Program-made: the position numbers and the translations under genes
Shown: piece by piece, positions 1 to 8,826 of the stretch
How the letters are laid out: each line of letters starts with the position of its first letter
Numbering within the stretch: position 1 is the stretch's first letter
Origin: JAPOXR01 sp965221815
GTDB lineage: Bacteria > Pseudomonadota > Alphaproteobacteria > Rhodobacterales > Rhodobacteraceae
Assembly: GCA_965221815.1 (NCBI GenBank)
Contig: OZ244915.1
Location: 1,550,001 to 1,614,000, forward strand
Length of the DNA stretch: 64,000 nucleotides
Reading direction: 5' to 3'
Notes under the pieces: generated by a model
What the model saw: only the letters and a program-made list of their open reading frames with translations
Told to the model about the DNA's origin: nothing
Database searches by the model: none

Positions 1-663
1 ACGAATGCGCTGAAGGCGCAACTGTGAGTCAAGGATGACGAATCTCTCCTCGAGGAGCGACATATATTCATCAAAAGATGTAAAGCTGAATCGGGTGGGC
101 GACATGACGGCATGTCCGCTTGTTGTGCTGCCGGCAGTCATTCCACTGATACCAAAATCGAGACGTTCAACTCTGTTATCGATACATAACACGGCCGTGA
201 CCGTACGAATTGGGCGGACCCAGCGGAAAGACCCTGTTCCCCACCGCATCGATTTCGGCCAGCGAAACGTTGAGATGGTCTCAGGTAGAACCCGGTTGAG
301 AATTTCTGCCACTTCCTGCCCGGGTTGCGCGATCACCGCGAAATAGAATGCGCCTTTTTTCTCTTCATGAATCTCAAGTTGATCGGGGTCAATACGCGCG
401 CTCCTGGCGAAACCCTGGATTGCTGCCGATGGTGAACCCACCCTGGGGCCCCGCCTGGTTTCTGTCGTTGCCGGACTTGTATCAGGCAAATTTCGCAGAT
501 CAATTGCCAGACGGCGGGGCGTCACATAGGCAGCATGGGACTCTGGCGTGATTCCCTGCGCATTGAGTTGCCCGATCAGTTGCTCGAGAAAAGCTTCGGC
601 CCCGGCACGTTGCATGCGTGCGGGAATCTCATCCGACTGAATTTCAAATATGAGATCTGCCAT
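1..663 (-). CDS. glyS: Glycyl-tRNA synthetase beta subunit, N-terminal part (cut by window edge)
   Basis: Beta subunit of the bacterial alpha2beta2 glycyl-tRNA synthetase, which charges tRNA-Gly in the cytoplasm. The visible 221 codons begin MADLIFEIQSDEIPARMQ, the typical GlyS N-terminus (in most homologues 'LLLEIGTEELP'), and include the conserved VTPRRLAI and KSMRWG..FRWVRPI segments. The frame is open to base 1, so the remaining two thirds lie outside the window. The start lies 11 bases after the stop of the DUF6446 gene, which fits co-transcription with glyQ. Confidence is high from sequence and from the neighbouring alpha-subunit gene. Confidence 0.95.
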   Translation of the reverse strand, partial: MADLIFEIQSDEIPARMQRAGAEAFLEQLIGQLNAQGITPESHAAYVTPRRLAIDLRNLPDTSPATTETRRGPRVGSPSAAIQGFARSARIDPDQLEIHEEKKGAFYFAVIAQPGQEVAEILNRVLPETISTFRWPKSMRWGTGSFRWVRPIRTVTAVLCIDNRVERLDFGISGMTAGSTTSGHAVMSPTRFSFTSFDEYMSLLEERFVILDSQLRLQRIR

Positions 664-674
664 GCCCGAGTGAC

Positions 675-1136
675 TCAGCGCGTTCTGAATTGCCGCCAGG
701 CATATCCGCGCCCGTCAGGATAAAGGGCTGCCACCAGGTCGACACCTTCCGCAACCTCAGATTCGACCAGGAATGCCTGTGCATGCCCTGTTTCCAGATC
801 GCCACCGATCTCCCTTGCGTTAAAACAATCGAACCAACTTGGAGCGGTCAAAGGTATCGGATCGAGATATGTGACATCATCAATATGACCGAGACTCTTG
901 ATGTCGGCCTGAAAACAGGCCCGAAATTTCAACGGACTTGACGTCCCGCGAATTCCGTTGATGGAACTCAACATGATCGGGCGCCCAGGATCACCTTCCA
1001 GTTTCAAAATCGCCCCAAATCCCTCAACCGGTCCTTCGAAGCGGGAATATTCGGTAAAGGTTTGCGTATACCAAAGCCAGGCACCGGCAATTATGGCGAT
1101 CCCCAGCAATCCGATGGTCGTCATACGACCGCTCAT
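675..1136 (-). CDS. DUF6446 family membrane-anchored protein
   Basis: A 153-residue protein with one N-terminal membrane segment (MTTIGLLGIAIIAGAWLWYTQTF) followed by a soluble domain, probably periplasmic. The ATG at 1136 overlaps the glyQ stop in an ATGA junction, so it was preferred to the longer frame that starts inside glyQ. A gene of this size between glyQ and glyS is a neighbourhood I associate with Rhodobacterales. Function is unknown; the position suggests only co-transcription with the synthetase genes. The family assignment is from recall of this context, so it is moderately sure. Confidence 0.75.
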   Translation of the reverse strand: MSGRMTTIGLLGIAIIAGAWLWYTQTFTEYSRFEGPVEGFGAILKLEGDPGRPIMLSSINGIRGTSSPLKFRACFQADIKSLGHIDDVTYLDPIPLTAPSWFDCFNAREIGGDLETGHAQAFLVESEVAEGVDLVAALYPDGRGYAWRQFRTR

Positions 1137-2083
1137 TGCGCCGATTCCTGTGTCAGATGACCGCCACCATCCTCTGTCTTGAGGTAGGCGGCAGCGCAAA
1201 GCTTCGCGAGATTACGTATTCGCGTGATCAGCGCCTGTCTCTCGTTGACCGACAGCAATCCACGTGCATCCATCAGATTGAAAAGATGGGAGGCCTTCAC
1301 GCATTGATCATATGCCGGTTGAACCATGATGATATGTTGACCGGTTTTGGGGTCAATGGGTGGTTGGTCCAGAATGTCACGGCAGGCTGTTTCGGCATCA
1401 GCAAAATGACGGCGGGCGACCTCACCATCACAAATATCAAAGTTCCAGCGAGAATATTCTCGCTCTGGTTGGGCAAACACATCTCCATAGGTCAGTGGCA
1501 GGCGCGACTCAGGGTCATTGAAGGGCATGTCCATGACATGTCTGACGCCAATGACATACATGGCCAGTCGTTCCAATCCATAGGTGATCTCAACAGGAAT
1601 CATTTGGCATTCTTGTCCACCAACCTGTTGAAAATATGTAAATTGTGAAACTTCCATACCATCACACCAGACTTCCCAACCCAAACCCGAAGCACCGAGG
1701 GTGGGGCTTTCCCAATCATCTTCGACAAAGCGAATGTCATGAAGCTTGGCATTGATCCCCGCCGTGACCAAAGACCCCAGATACAAATCACGAATATCTT
1801 GCGGCGCAGGTTTGATAATCACCTGAAACTGAAAATAATGTTGCAGACGGTTCGGATTCTCACCGTAGCGCCCGTCAACCGGGCGGCGTGAGGCCTGAAC
1901 ATACGCTGCTGCCCAGGGTCTGGAGCCCAGTGCGCGCAAAGTGGTTGCCGGATGGAATGTTCCTGCACCCACTTCCATATCATACGGTTGCAGTAAGGCG
2001 CATCCGTTTTGCGACCAATAATGCTGCAGCCGAAGAATAATGTCCTGGAAACAGCGCGGCCTTTCAGCGGATTCGATGGTCAT
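1133..2083 (-). CDS. glyQ: Glycyl-tRNA synthetase alpha subunit
   Basis: Alpha (catalytic) subunit of glycyl-tRNA synthetase, which activates glycine with ATP and transfers it to tRNA-Gly together with GlyS. The 316-residue product starts MTIESAERPRCFQDIILRLQ and contains the classical GlyQ blocks: QPYDMEVGAGTFHPATTLRALG, RRPVDGRYGENPNRLQHYFQFQVI, GLGWEVWCDGMEVSQFTYFQQVGG and ITYGLERLAMY. Length is normal for the family. It is the first gene of a glyQ-DUF6446-glyS operon and is divergent from the pseudo-protease gene, with about 185 bases between the two starts that must hold both promoters. Confidence 0.97.
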   Translation of the reverse strand: MTIESAERPRCFQDIILRLQHYWSQNGCALLQPYDMEVGAGTFHPATTLRALGSRPWAAAYVQASRRPVDGRYGENPNRLQHYFQFQVIIKPAPQDIRDLYLGSLVTAGINAKLHDIRFVEDDWESPTLGASGLGWEVWCDGMEVSQFTYFQQVGGQECQMIPVEITYGLERLAMYVIGVRHVMDMPFNDPESRLPLTYGDVFAQPEREYSRWNFDICDGEVARRHFADAETACRDILDQPPIDPKTGQHIIMVQPAYDQCVKASHLFNLMDARGLLSVNERQALITRIRNLAKLCAAAYLKTEDGGGHLTQESAQ

Positions 2084-2268
2084 TCTGTTGTTTTCGCTGT
2101 CCGATATACGCGCGTCATGAAAAGCCCGAGGTGATGAGTTTTTGCCGCAGGATACGGCATCTCCGTCTTGAAACTATCTCGCACAATATTTAGCATCAAC
2201 TGATTATTTTGTATCAACGGCTTTTCTCAGTTCTCAACCGGAAGCCAATATTCCAAAGCCAGTATTTC

Positions 2269-3924
2269 ATGCGTCGAATTCTCATTATCATCTTATTGTT
2301 GCCATGTTGTTTGCTGGCCAGTTCCGGCGTGCAGGCACAGGATCGCAACTGGTGGCTGCAGCTCCAGTCCTTCAGGGGCTATAACGAGGCCAATGATCTT
2401 GTCGGCCAGATCTCTGGGCGCGTGTCTGGACTGCGCATTTTCCGCTCTCTCAACAATCGCTATCTCGTTGTGTCCGGACGTTATAGCAAGGGGCAGGCTG
2501 CACAACTGCGTGGCCAACTCATTACTGGCGGGCTCATCAAGGATACCAGCAGCATCACGACGGGCAAACATTTCCGGGAACAGGTCTGGCCAACAGCAAA
2601 CCGGTCAGAGGTGGTTGAAACACAGCAAGCGGATACGATTCGTCGTGGTTCTGAAGACGCATTTGCGGCGCAAACCGCTCTGCAATGGTTTGGAGACTAC
2701 AGAGGTGCGATTGATGGAATTTTTGGCACCGGCACGGTGGCGGCGATACGAAACTATCAGGAGCGTATCGAAACACCCGTCACAGGCCAGCTGACACGCA
2801 GTCAGTTCAATCAGTTGACTGCGTCATATGAGCAGGAACTTGAGTATTTCGGGCTTCAACCCGTTATCCGCACCGCGGCAGGAATCGCAGTGGACATCCC
2901 GGGAAACATACTCCGCTTCTCTCGGGTTGAAGAGCCGTTCATCTATTTCGAGCCAGTCGGCAACAACCCGTTGCAGTTGTTCCTGATCAGTTTGACCGGG
3001 AGTTCTGCCACTTTCGAATCGCTGTTCGAATCAATGCAAATGATTGATTTCATTCCAGATGGCGGTCAAACACAACTCAGTCGAGACCGTTTTGAAATCC
3101 GGGCAAGCGATGGTTCGATCAGCGCCTATGCCGATGTCCGACTCTTTGATGAGCGAATCAAGGGCTATCTGCTGATCTGGGATCCTGTCAACGATGCTCA
3201 AATGGGACGTGTGACGAGAGCGATGTCGAACAGTCTGCAGGAATCGAGTGCTTTGACGCTGACAATGCCGACTGTAGATGGCAACCGATCTTCATCGTCT
3301 CCGCTGGTCAGACTCGACATACCCCAACCACGATTTCGCCAATCTGGTTTCTTCATCGACCCCCAGGGAATTGTAGTGACAAGCAGTGTCGTTGCTGATT
3401 CATGTGAGCAGATTTTTCTTTTTCCCAATCATGAAATGATGCTTGGGCCCGTCGACAAGGTGGCAGACATCGCACTGATTCTACCTGTTGACCGGCAAAC
3501 CCCCCTCTCCTACGCAAGGTTGCGCCGTGGCGACCCCGCCAAGGGTGAGGACATGACACTGTCCGGTTTTTCCTTCGGCGGCGAACTCGGTTCTCCGTCG
3601 CAAACTCCTGCCATTTGGAATGGGCATGACCCACGCAATGCGTCAGTGGCGCATGGTCTCGTCGCGGTCGATGCCTATCGTGGTGATATCGGTGGTCCGG
3701 TTCTTGATCGATCCGGCCTCGTCGTTGGTGCCCTTGTCGCGGATATTGAGGCCGGAAGAAGACTGCCGTCAGGCATGCATAGTGTCGCCAAAAACAATGC
3801 CATCTCAAGACTCGCAAGTCAGGCCGGGATTGATCTTGACCACGCCGATACCGCAGCAGAATTACACTTTGCTGATCTTGCAAGGGAAGCCAGGGACATC
3901 ACCGTACTCGTCGAGTGTTTCTAA
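2269..3924 (+). CDS. SPOR / peptidoglycan-binding / trypsin-fold protein lacking catalytic residues
   Basis: A secreted 551-residue protein. The ATG at 2269 gives a clean signal peptide (MRRILIIILLLPCCLLASSGVQAQ); an upstream TTG would bury it. Domains in order: a SPOR-like segment around residues 24-90 (WWLQLQSF..YNEA), a PG_binding_1-like repeat around 137-185 (DYRGAIDGIFGTGTVAAIRNYQ), a middle domain, and a C-terminal trypsin-like fold from about 360. The protease triad is degraded. The position of the catalytic His reads GIVVTSSVVADS (about 370) instead of a TAAHC/TNHHV-type motif, and the GDSGGP serine is isoleucine (GDIGGPV, residue 474), whereas the Asp region VADIALILPV remains. It is probably a cell-wall-binding pseudo-protease of the periplasm. 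Confidence 0.8.
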   Translation: MRRILIIILLLPCCLLASSGVQAQDRNWWLQLQSFRGYNEANDLVGQISGRVSGLRIFRSLNNRYLVVSGRYSKGQAAQLRGQLITGGLIKDTSSITTGKHFREQVWPTANRSEVVETQQADTIRRGSEDAFAAQTALQWFGDYRGAIDGIFGTGTVAAIRNYQERIETPVTGQLTRSQFNQLTASYEQELEYFGLQPVIRTAAGIAVDIPGNILRFSRVEEPFIYFEPVGNNPLQLFLISLTGSSATFESLFESMQMIDFIPDGGQTQLSRDRFEIRASDGSISAYADVRLFDERIKGYLLIWDPVNDAQMGRVTRAMSNSLQESSALTLTMPTVDGNRSSSSPLVRLDIPQPRFRQSGFFIDPQGIVVTSSVVADSCEQIFLFPNHEMMLGPVDKVADIALILPVDRQTPLSYARLRRGDPAKGEDMTLSGFSFGGELGSPSQTPAIWNGHDPRNASVAHGLVAVDAYRGDIGGPVLDRSGLVVGALVADIEAGRRLPSGMHSVAKNNAISRLASQAGIDLDHADTAAELHFADLAREARDITVLVECF

Positions 3925-3936
3925 CGGTTCCCTGGG

Positions 3937-4713
3937 TCAGATTGTCTCGACATTGGCGTCGACGGCAATCGACTGGCCAGAAACATTCTGACCAAGATCT
4001 GAAATCAGGAAAGCCGTCATCGCCGCGACATCCTCAGCGGTGACCATGCGCCGCAACGAGACAGATGAAACAAGTTTATTCTCAATTTGTTGCGATGTTG
4101 TTGACAACAGTTCTGCCCGCGCATCAATGACATTTTGTATGCGTTGCCCCGCGACAATACCAGGCAACAGGGCATTGACCCTGACATTGTATGGCCCCAG
4201 TTCCTTGGCGAGACACTGGGTCAAACCCACCACCCCGAATTTGACTGCTGAGTAAGGCGCACGATACGCAAATCCAAGCTTTCCCACCACCGATGACATA
4301 TTGACGATGGAACCACCGCCAGCCTCTTTGATATGGGGGACAGCTGCACGGGTGCAAAGGAAATGTCCGGTTAAACCGACATCCAGACAGCGTTGCCAGT
4401 CGGTCGTGGATATTTTCTCAACCGACTCGGTGGGCCCGGCGATCCCGGCATTGTTGACAAGTGCATCAAGCCCACCAAATAAAGATATGGCATCGCTCAT
4501 GAACTTCTCGACGCTCTCTTCATGCGCGACGTCGGTTGCCGAGGCCATGACCTGCGGCAATTGCAGGGCCGCTGCCTGAAGTGCGTCCTTGTCAATGTCA
4601 CATATCGCGACGTGGCAACCAGCCGCGTCAAGGGTTCGGGCTATGGCAAAACCAATTCCGGAAGCAGCCGCAGTGACCACTACCCGCTTGCCAGCAAGGC
4701 CGGGAATTTGCAT
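3937..4713 (-). CDS. Short-chain dehydrogenase/reductase (SDR)
   Basis: NAD(P)-dependent oxidoreductase of the classical SDR family, 258 residues. The ATG at 4713 is preferred to one 36 bases upstream because AAGGACC precedes it and the protein then starts MQIPGLAGKRVVVTAAASG. Motifs seen: cofactor loop TAAASGIG, NNAG, the catalytic serine in NMSSVVGK, the YSAVKFG catalytic Tyr-Lys pair, and a C-terminal SGQSIAVDANVET that resembles FabG-type ends. The substrate cannot be told from sequence. It converges on the pseudo-protease gene with 12 bases between the stops and appears monocistronic. Confidence 0.88.
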   Translation of the reverse strand: MQIPGLAGKRVVVTAAASGIGFAIARTLDAAGCHVAICDIDKDALQAAALQLPQVMASATDVAHEESVEKFMSDAISLFGGLDALVNNAGIAGPTESVEKISTTDWQRCLDVGLTGHFLCTRAAVPHIKEAGGGSIVNMSSVVGKLGFAYRAPYSAVKFGVVGLTQCLAKELGPYNVRVNALLPGIVAGQRIQNVIDARAELLSTTSQQIENKLVSSVSLRRMVTAEDVAAMTAFLISDLGQNVSGQSIAVDANVETI

Positions 4714-4902
4714 GCATTGGTCCTTATCAATTTCCAAAAGTGAGCGCATTTACAAGACAACATAACCAACAAAAATGTCCGTCGAGCAAGTCACATACGC
4801 GAACACATACAAATGTTGCAATCGGATCATCAAAAGTCAGCGGTGACAAGTCAAGTTTTCATCAGGAGTTTTCGTGATTCAGATACCAATTCTTGATTCA
4901 AC

Positions 4903-4914
4903 GTAACTATTCAG
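4903..4914 (+). repeat. IS66-type terminal inverted repeat, left
   Basis: GTAACTATTCAG, identical to the copy at 9008 and inverted relative to 9178-9189. It lies 35 bases beyond the transposase stop, the usual place for the transposase-side end of IS66-family elements. Confidence 0.7.
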
Positions 4915-4948
4915 GTTCTTGTTGGGTCTTTCCGGCCTGCAAGGTGGT

Positions 4949-6114
4949 TCAGGACATTTCAAGTCGCTTGATGAGTTCATCCGGCGGGGCCCGCAGTGTT
5001 TCCAGCAGGTTCCAGCCCGGCTTGCGGTCGGTGTCCAGTCCGGTTCGCAGCACTGCATGGTTCTGCGCTCCAGTCGTGCTGCGGAAGCTGCCAGAGATTT
5101 TCTGTTGGACTTTGAGGGGGCGGAGCGCCCGTTCCGCTTCATTGTTGGTGGCCGGAACCGTGGAGTCGCGGGTGAACCGCAGCACGCCCTCCCGGTTGTC
5201 CCGCAGCCGTCGCACCAGGTTGTGGCCCCGTCGTCGTTTTCGTCGGCCCCGGCGCCCTTTCGTGGGCGGCGGCGGCCGGGATTCGTGCCAGGCGAGGCCA
5301 CCGGCCACGATGCTGTCGGTGCGCCGTCCGATCCGGTCGGCCAGCCGCGCCGGCAAGGGTTTTCCCTCCGACAGGTTCACGGCGTGGATGGCGCGCCGGA
5401 GCCGGCGGGCCATCGTCGCGGCCCAGGCCTCATCATCAAAATCCACCCGGTCCTGGAGTTCCCGCAGGAGATGCGCGGCGCAGAGGGCGGGCACGGTTCC
5501 CGGAATGGTAAAATACGGCCGCCAGTGGTCGTGCACGGCCACGCCGGTCGCGTCCCGCATCACGTCGCCGCGGCCTGCGCCCACACGGAAGTGGCTCAAT
5601 AGCCCGGTGCAGGCGACATGCAGCCAGGCGAGGCGTCCGCGCACGCGGATGCCGGTCTCATCCATATGCTTGACGGGTGCCGCTGCCACCGCGTCCCGGA
5701 CATGGAGGACGAGGCCTTCGAGGCCCGCGGCCGCACGGGAGACCATGTTCATCAGCGTTCCCTGTGATCGCTGGACACCGAACAGATCGATCAGCGTCTG
5801 GCGCAGCCGCTGCACCGGGATCAGCTGGGCAACGCTCAAATAAACGACCCGGGCCGTCAGCCGGGGACCATACTGAACCGGGGCGGTCACCCCGTCGGGA
5901 AAGTGTGCCCGGGTGGCACTGTCAGGCACTCGGTGGACCAGGCGGCCAGGGCGGCAACCGGATCGTCCGGGGCAACTGGATCCGGTTGCGGCTCTGCGGG
6001 GGCGGCCAGACGGGCGGCCTTGCGCATCGAGCGGGATCGCCGTTGCCGCTCGCGGGCGGTCATGGGTTCGGCAAAGATGGGTTTGCGGCCGGGCATCGTG
6101 TCACGCAAGGCCAT
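4949..6114 (-). pseudogene. IS66-like transposase, N-terminally truncated and frameshifted
   Basis: The main frame (4949-5929, 326 residues) is the C-terminal two thirds of an IS66-family DDE transposase. Recognisable blocks are FPDGVTAPVQYGP, AAPVKHMDETGIRV (first catalytic Asp region), VHDHWRPYF, CAAHLLRELQ and the C-terminal NNEAERALRPLKVQQKISG with the catalytic Glu. The N-terminal 150 or so residues of the family are missing. A second minus frame (5887-6114), rich in Arg and Ala and starting MPGRKPIFAEPMTARERQRR, runs into it in a different phase and ends in a stop after HTFPTG, a shadow of the same HFPDG site. No tnpA or tnpB accessory genes are visible. Probably inactive. Confidence 0.75.
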
Positions 6115-6404
6115 TTCGTGACATCAAACGAAGAGAGTTACCTGGGGGCTGCGGTGACCGCGTGACCGATTCGGGCACCCGGTCGGGGCACCCCATGCGG
6201 TGGATGGTCTGTGTGAGATGGACAGCGCGATCCATGATCCCCCGCGGGGTTGTCATTTTCGCGCAGGGGCAGGGTTAGGTCATGGGCCGCGGGTTGTCAA
6301 CGCCCCTCTGCTGGCCCGCATGACCAATCACACGCGCCCGCGGTGCTGCGGGGCCTGACAAAGCCGTTACAAAGTGCAAACATTGTGGGTACTTGTCGGG
6401 GATT

Positions 6405-6422
6405 TTGTATTGTACAATACAA
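6405..6422. promoter_or_regulatory. 18-bp perfect palindrome, possible operator
   Basis: TTGTATTGTACAATACAA reads the same on both strands without a spacer. It lies in the roughly 370-base gap between the stop of the secreted-protein gene (6488) and the minus-strand frame that starts at 6114. Such palindromes are typical of dimeric repressors of GntR type; no regulator gene is adjacent. Nothing else is recognisable in this gap. Confidence 0.35.
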
Positions 6423-6487
6423 TTTTCCGCAGGGCAACGGGTGCTGCCCCGCGGTGGGTGAGTGGGTCCGACCGGCCGGCGGTCAGG

Positions 6488-6806
6488 TCACTGGATCGTC
6501 CCGTCGGTCTGGCCCGCGTGGTTGACCCGCGCGCAGCCCTTGCCGCCCATGAACAGGAAGTAGGTCTCGCCTGTGTGCGCGTAGTTCCGGTTGCCGGTGC
6601 TGCGCTGCACCTTGATGACCGGAATCACCATCTCGCCCGTGTTGCTCCAGATGCGGGCACCGGCCTTGGGCCGCACCTCGATGATGTTCTCGCCGATCGT
6701 GCCGCCACCAAATTGGATGTGTCCGAAATTTCCTGGCCCCACAGCATTCCAACTGTTTCGAGACCCGCCGCGCCACTCGAAATCACGGAACATGTCGGCC
6801 GACCCG
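6488..6806 (-). pseudogene. 3' half of a secreted-protein gene split by an IS
   Basis: This minus frame continues the signal-peptide gene at 8494-8805. If the 1687-bp IS and one copy of the 10-bp duplication are removed, the join reads ASHGSA-DMFRDFEWRGG with no frameshift, and the restored product (about 200 residues) ends in NHAGQTDGTIQ at 6488. This half is rich in Gly, Asn and Arg (GHIQFGGGTIGENIIEV, NTGEMVIPVIKV) and looks like beta structure. I do not recognise the family. It has no start of its own and is presumably not made. Confidence 0.8.
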
Positions 6807-8493
6807 CAGTAATTCCCGCTAATTTATTTTCTGACTTTATTTCAGCAGTTTAGTTCTTTGCCAAAATATTTTTTTCGCAAACTCTTCGGGTCTTTCTGGG
6901 GCGTGTCTTGGCCCTGCCCGGTGATTCGTTTAGGGTTGCCCGCAACAATGAACACAATCGAGCAGTGTCATGCCCCCAAAGAAAATGCGTCATCTGCAGA
7001 AGATGGACGTGATGATTTCCAAATTACGTCAGGTGTTTCAGAACATTCCGGAGCCGGTGGCCAGCCGTGGCCTCACCGTGAGGGATTGTCTGATGGCGGC
7101 CGTCGCGATGTTTCAGTTCAAATATCCCTCGCTGCTTTGCTTTGACCAGGAGATGCGGGGTGAGCGGACCGATGCGACGATCGTCAACAATTTGAAATCA
7201 CTGTATCAGATCGGGCGGGTCCCCTCTGACACCACGATGCGCGAGCGGTTGGACAGGGTGGATCCGGATCGGTTGCGGCCGGCCTTCCGCACCTTGTTTG
7301 CGCTGCTCCAGCGCAGCAAGAAGCTTGAAGCCTTCCAGTATTTTGACAAGAGCTATCTGCTGTCGATTGACGGGACGCAATATTACAGCTCTCACAACGT
7401 CCATTGCGATCAGTGTTGCCGGAAAGAGCACAGAAACGGCACTGTGACTTATTATCACCAGATGCTCGGTGCGGCCCTGGTGCATCCGGATCTTCCGGTT
7501 GTGGTGCCCCTGGCCCCTGAGATCATCCGCAAGCAGGATGGCGCCACCAAGAATGATTGCGAACAGAATGCCTGCGCGCGGTTCGTCACGGCCTTTCGCC
7601 GTGAACATCCCCATCTTCCTGTCGTCATCCTCCAGGACGGACTGGCATCAAAGGGGCCCCATATCAAGATGCTGCGTGCTCATGAGATCGGTTATATTCT
7701 GGGGGCCAAGCCGGGGGATCACACATTCCTGTTCGCCTGGCTGGAAGACAATCCCCGCGTCCAGGTGACCGAGAGGTGTGAGACAGGCCCCAAAGGGCAG
7801 ATCACCCATCATCGCTTTCGCTGGGTGAATGACGCGCCGCTCAATGAGACCCATTTCGATCTCGGCGTCAACTTTCTCGAATACACCGAGATCAACCCGA
7901 AGGGTGAAACCAAGACCTTCTCCTGGGTCACCGATCAACCACTCAATGACCACTCAATCATGGAGGTGATGCGTGCCGGCCGCAGCCGGTGGAAAATCGA
8001 GAATGAAACCTTTCAGACTTTGAAGAAGACCCGCGGCAGTGGCCTCTCTTTCGCACATAACTTTGGACACGGCCAAAAGAACCTCGCCAGCGTCCTCCCC
8101 ACTCTCATGATGCTGGTGTTTCTGATGGATCAGATTCTCCAGACCCTCTGCCCTGCATTCCAACGTGCTCTCGCGACCAAGAAGCGAAAACTGTATCTGT
8201 GGCGGGCGATGACCGCCCAACTCATGAGTTATCAAATCCACAGCTGGGAGATCTTCTGGCGTGGACTGACTGAGACCCTGCAGCGCCCGGCGCTCGCCGA
8301 CATCCTTCCCGAACCCTGAACCCCGCCGCCTGTGAGGCCCCTCACACACCCACGTCATCTTCAAAGTCCATCCCCACATTGCCATCCCATCACTCCGCGA
8401 CGATTCCGCCGCCCGGATGCGCTGTGCCTGACCCAAACGATCCGCCAAATGGCTGTGCCAAACGAGCTGAAACCGGAATTAGCGGGAATTGCT
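6807..8493 (+). mobile_element. IS4-like / ISNCY-type insertion sequence with 10-bp target duplication
   Basis: A 1687-bp element whose ends share AATTCCCGCTAATT (left 6811-6824; right, inverted, at 8477-8490). It is flanked by a direct duplication GGCCGACCCG at 6797-6806 and 8494-8503. A 10-bp duplication fits several IS4-group elements. It carries a single intact transposase gene on the plus strand. The insertion splits the secreted-protein gene, and both duplication copies lie inside that gene's coding frame. Confidence 0.88.
6970..8319 (+). CDS. DDE transposase (IS4 superfamily, ISNCY-like)
   Basis: Intact 449-residue transposase filling the IS. The first catalytic Asp is probably in LLSIDGTQYYSS, preceded by a full N-terminal region; it is followed by a Cys pair motif HNVHCDQCCRKEHRNG and TYYHQMLGAALVHP. 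The second Asp is in VVILQDGLASKGPHIK. The Glu lies in RAGRSRWKIENETFQTLKKTRG, a form of the YREK signature of IS4-type enzymes in which the usual Tyr is not obvious. With intact ends, a perfect target duplication and an open frame, this is the mobile element here most likely to be active. Confidence 0.85.
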   Translation: MPPKKMRHLQKMDVMISKLRQVFQNIPEPVASRGLTVRDCLMAAVAMFQFKYPSLLCFDQEMRGERTDATIVNNLKSLYQIGRVPSDTTMRERLDRVDPDRLRPAFRTLFALLQRSKKLEAFQYFDKSYLLSIDGTQYYSSHNVHCDQCCRKEHRNGTVTYYHQMLGAALVHPDLPVVVPLAPEIIRKQDGATKNDCEQNACARFVTAFRREHPHLPVVILQDGLASKGPHIKMLRAHEIGYILGAKPGDHTFLFAWLEDNPRVQVTERCETGPKGQITHHRFRWVNDAPLNETHFDLGVNFLEYTEINPKGETKTFSWVTDQPLNDHSIMEVMRAGRSRWKIENETFQTLKKTRGSGLSFAHNFGHGQKNLASVLPTLMMLVFLMDQILQTLCPAFQRALATKKRKLYLWRAMTAQLMSYQIHSWEIFWRGLTETLQRPALADILPEP

Positions 8494-8805
8494 GGCCGAC
8501 CCGTGCGATGCATCTTTTTCCACATTCAAGTAGATAAGGGTCTTGAAGCTCGCCCGCTCCACGTTGGGGCTGGTGCTCGACAGGATCACCTTGAAGCGGC
8601 CTGGCGTGGCATGATCGCCACAGCCGTCCACGACCCGGCTGCCGTAGACACCGGCAACCCGGGCGGTGCAGATGCTGTTGTTGCAGTCGGGCGGGGTCTG
8701 GGCGTGCACCTCACCTGCGGGCAGGGCCAGCACAAGGGCCAGCAGGGCGGTAGTGAGACCGGCTGTCAGGCGGTCAAGGGGGGGGGGGGGCAGTGTCCGT
8801 GTCAT
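8494..8805 (-). pseudogene. 5' half of a secreted-protein gene (signal peptide end) split by an IS
   Basis: The ATG at 8805 follows a strong AAGGAG site. The product starts MTRTLPPPPLDRLTAGL and has a typical signal peptide ending AGEVHAQ, then a mature part with four cysteines (DCNNSICTARV, VDGCGDH) and an ILSSTSPNVERASFKTLIYLNV segment. The frame enters the IS and ends after four foreign residues. The matching 3' half is at 6488-6806. The four prolines are encoded by a run of 13 C. Function is unknown; a small secreted or periplasmic protein with disulphides is the safest description. Confidence 0.8.
8778..8790. repeat. Homopolymer of 13 G/C in the start of the secreted-protein gene
   Basis: Thirteen consecutive G on the plus strand read as C13 in the minus-strand gene and encode the PPPP stretch at residues 6-9. 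At this length the signal peptide downstream is in frame. Gain or loss of one base would abolish translation of the secreted product, the usual arrangement of contingency loci. Confidence 0.6.
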
Positions 8806-8826
8806 GGTCTCTCTCCTTGTGGCGGG

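Noticed and set aside
2209..2268. TTG start giving a longer pseudo-protease
   Set aside because: It adds 20 residues before a well-formed signal peptide; the ATG at 2269 explains export better.
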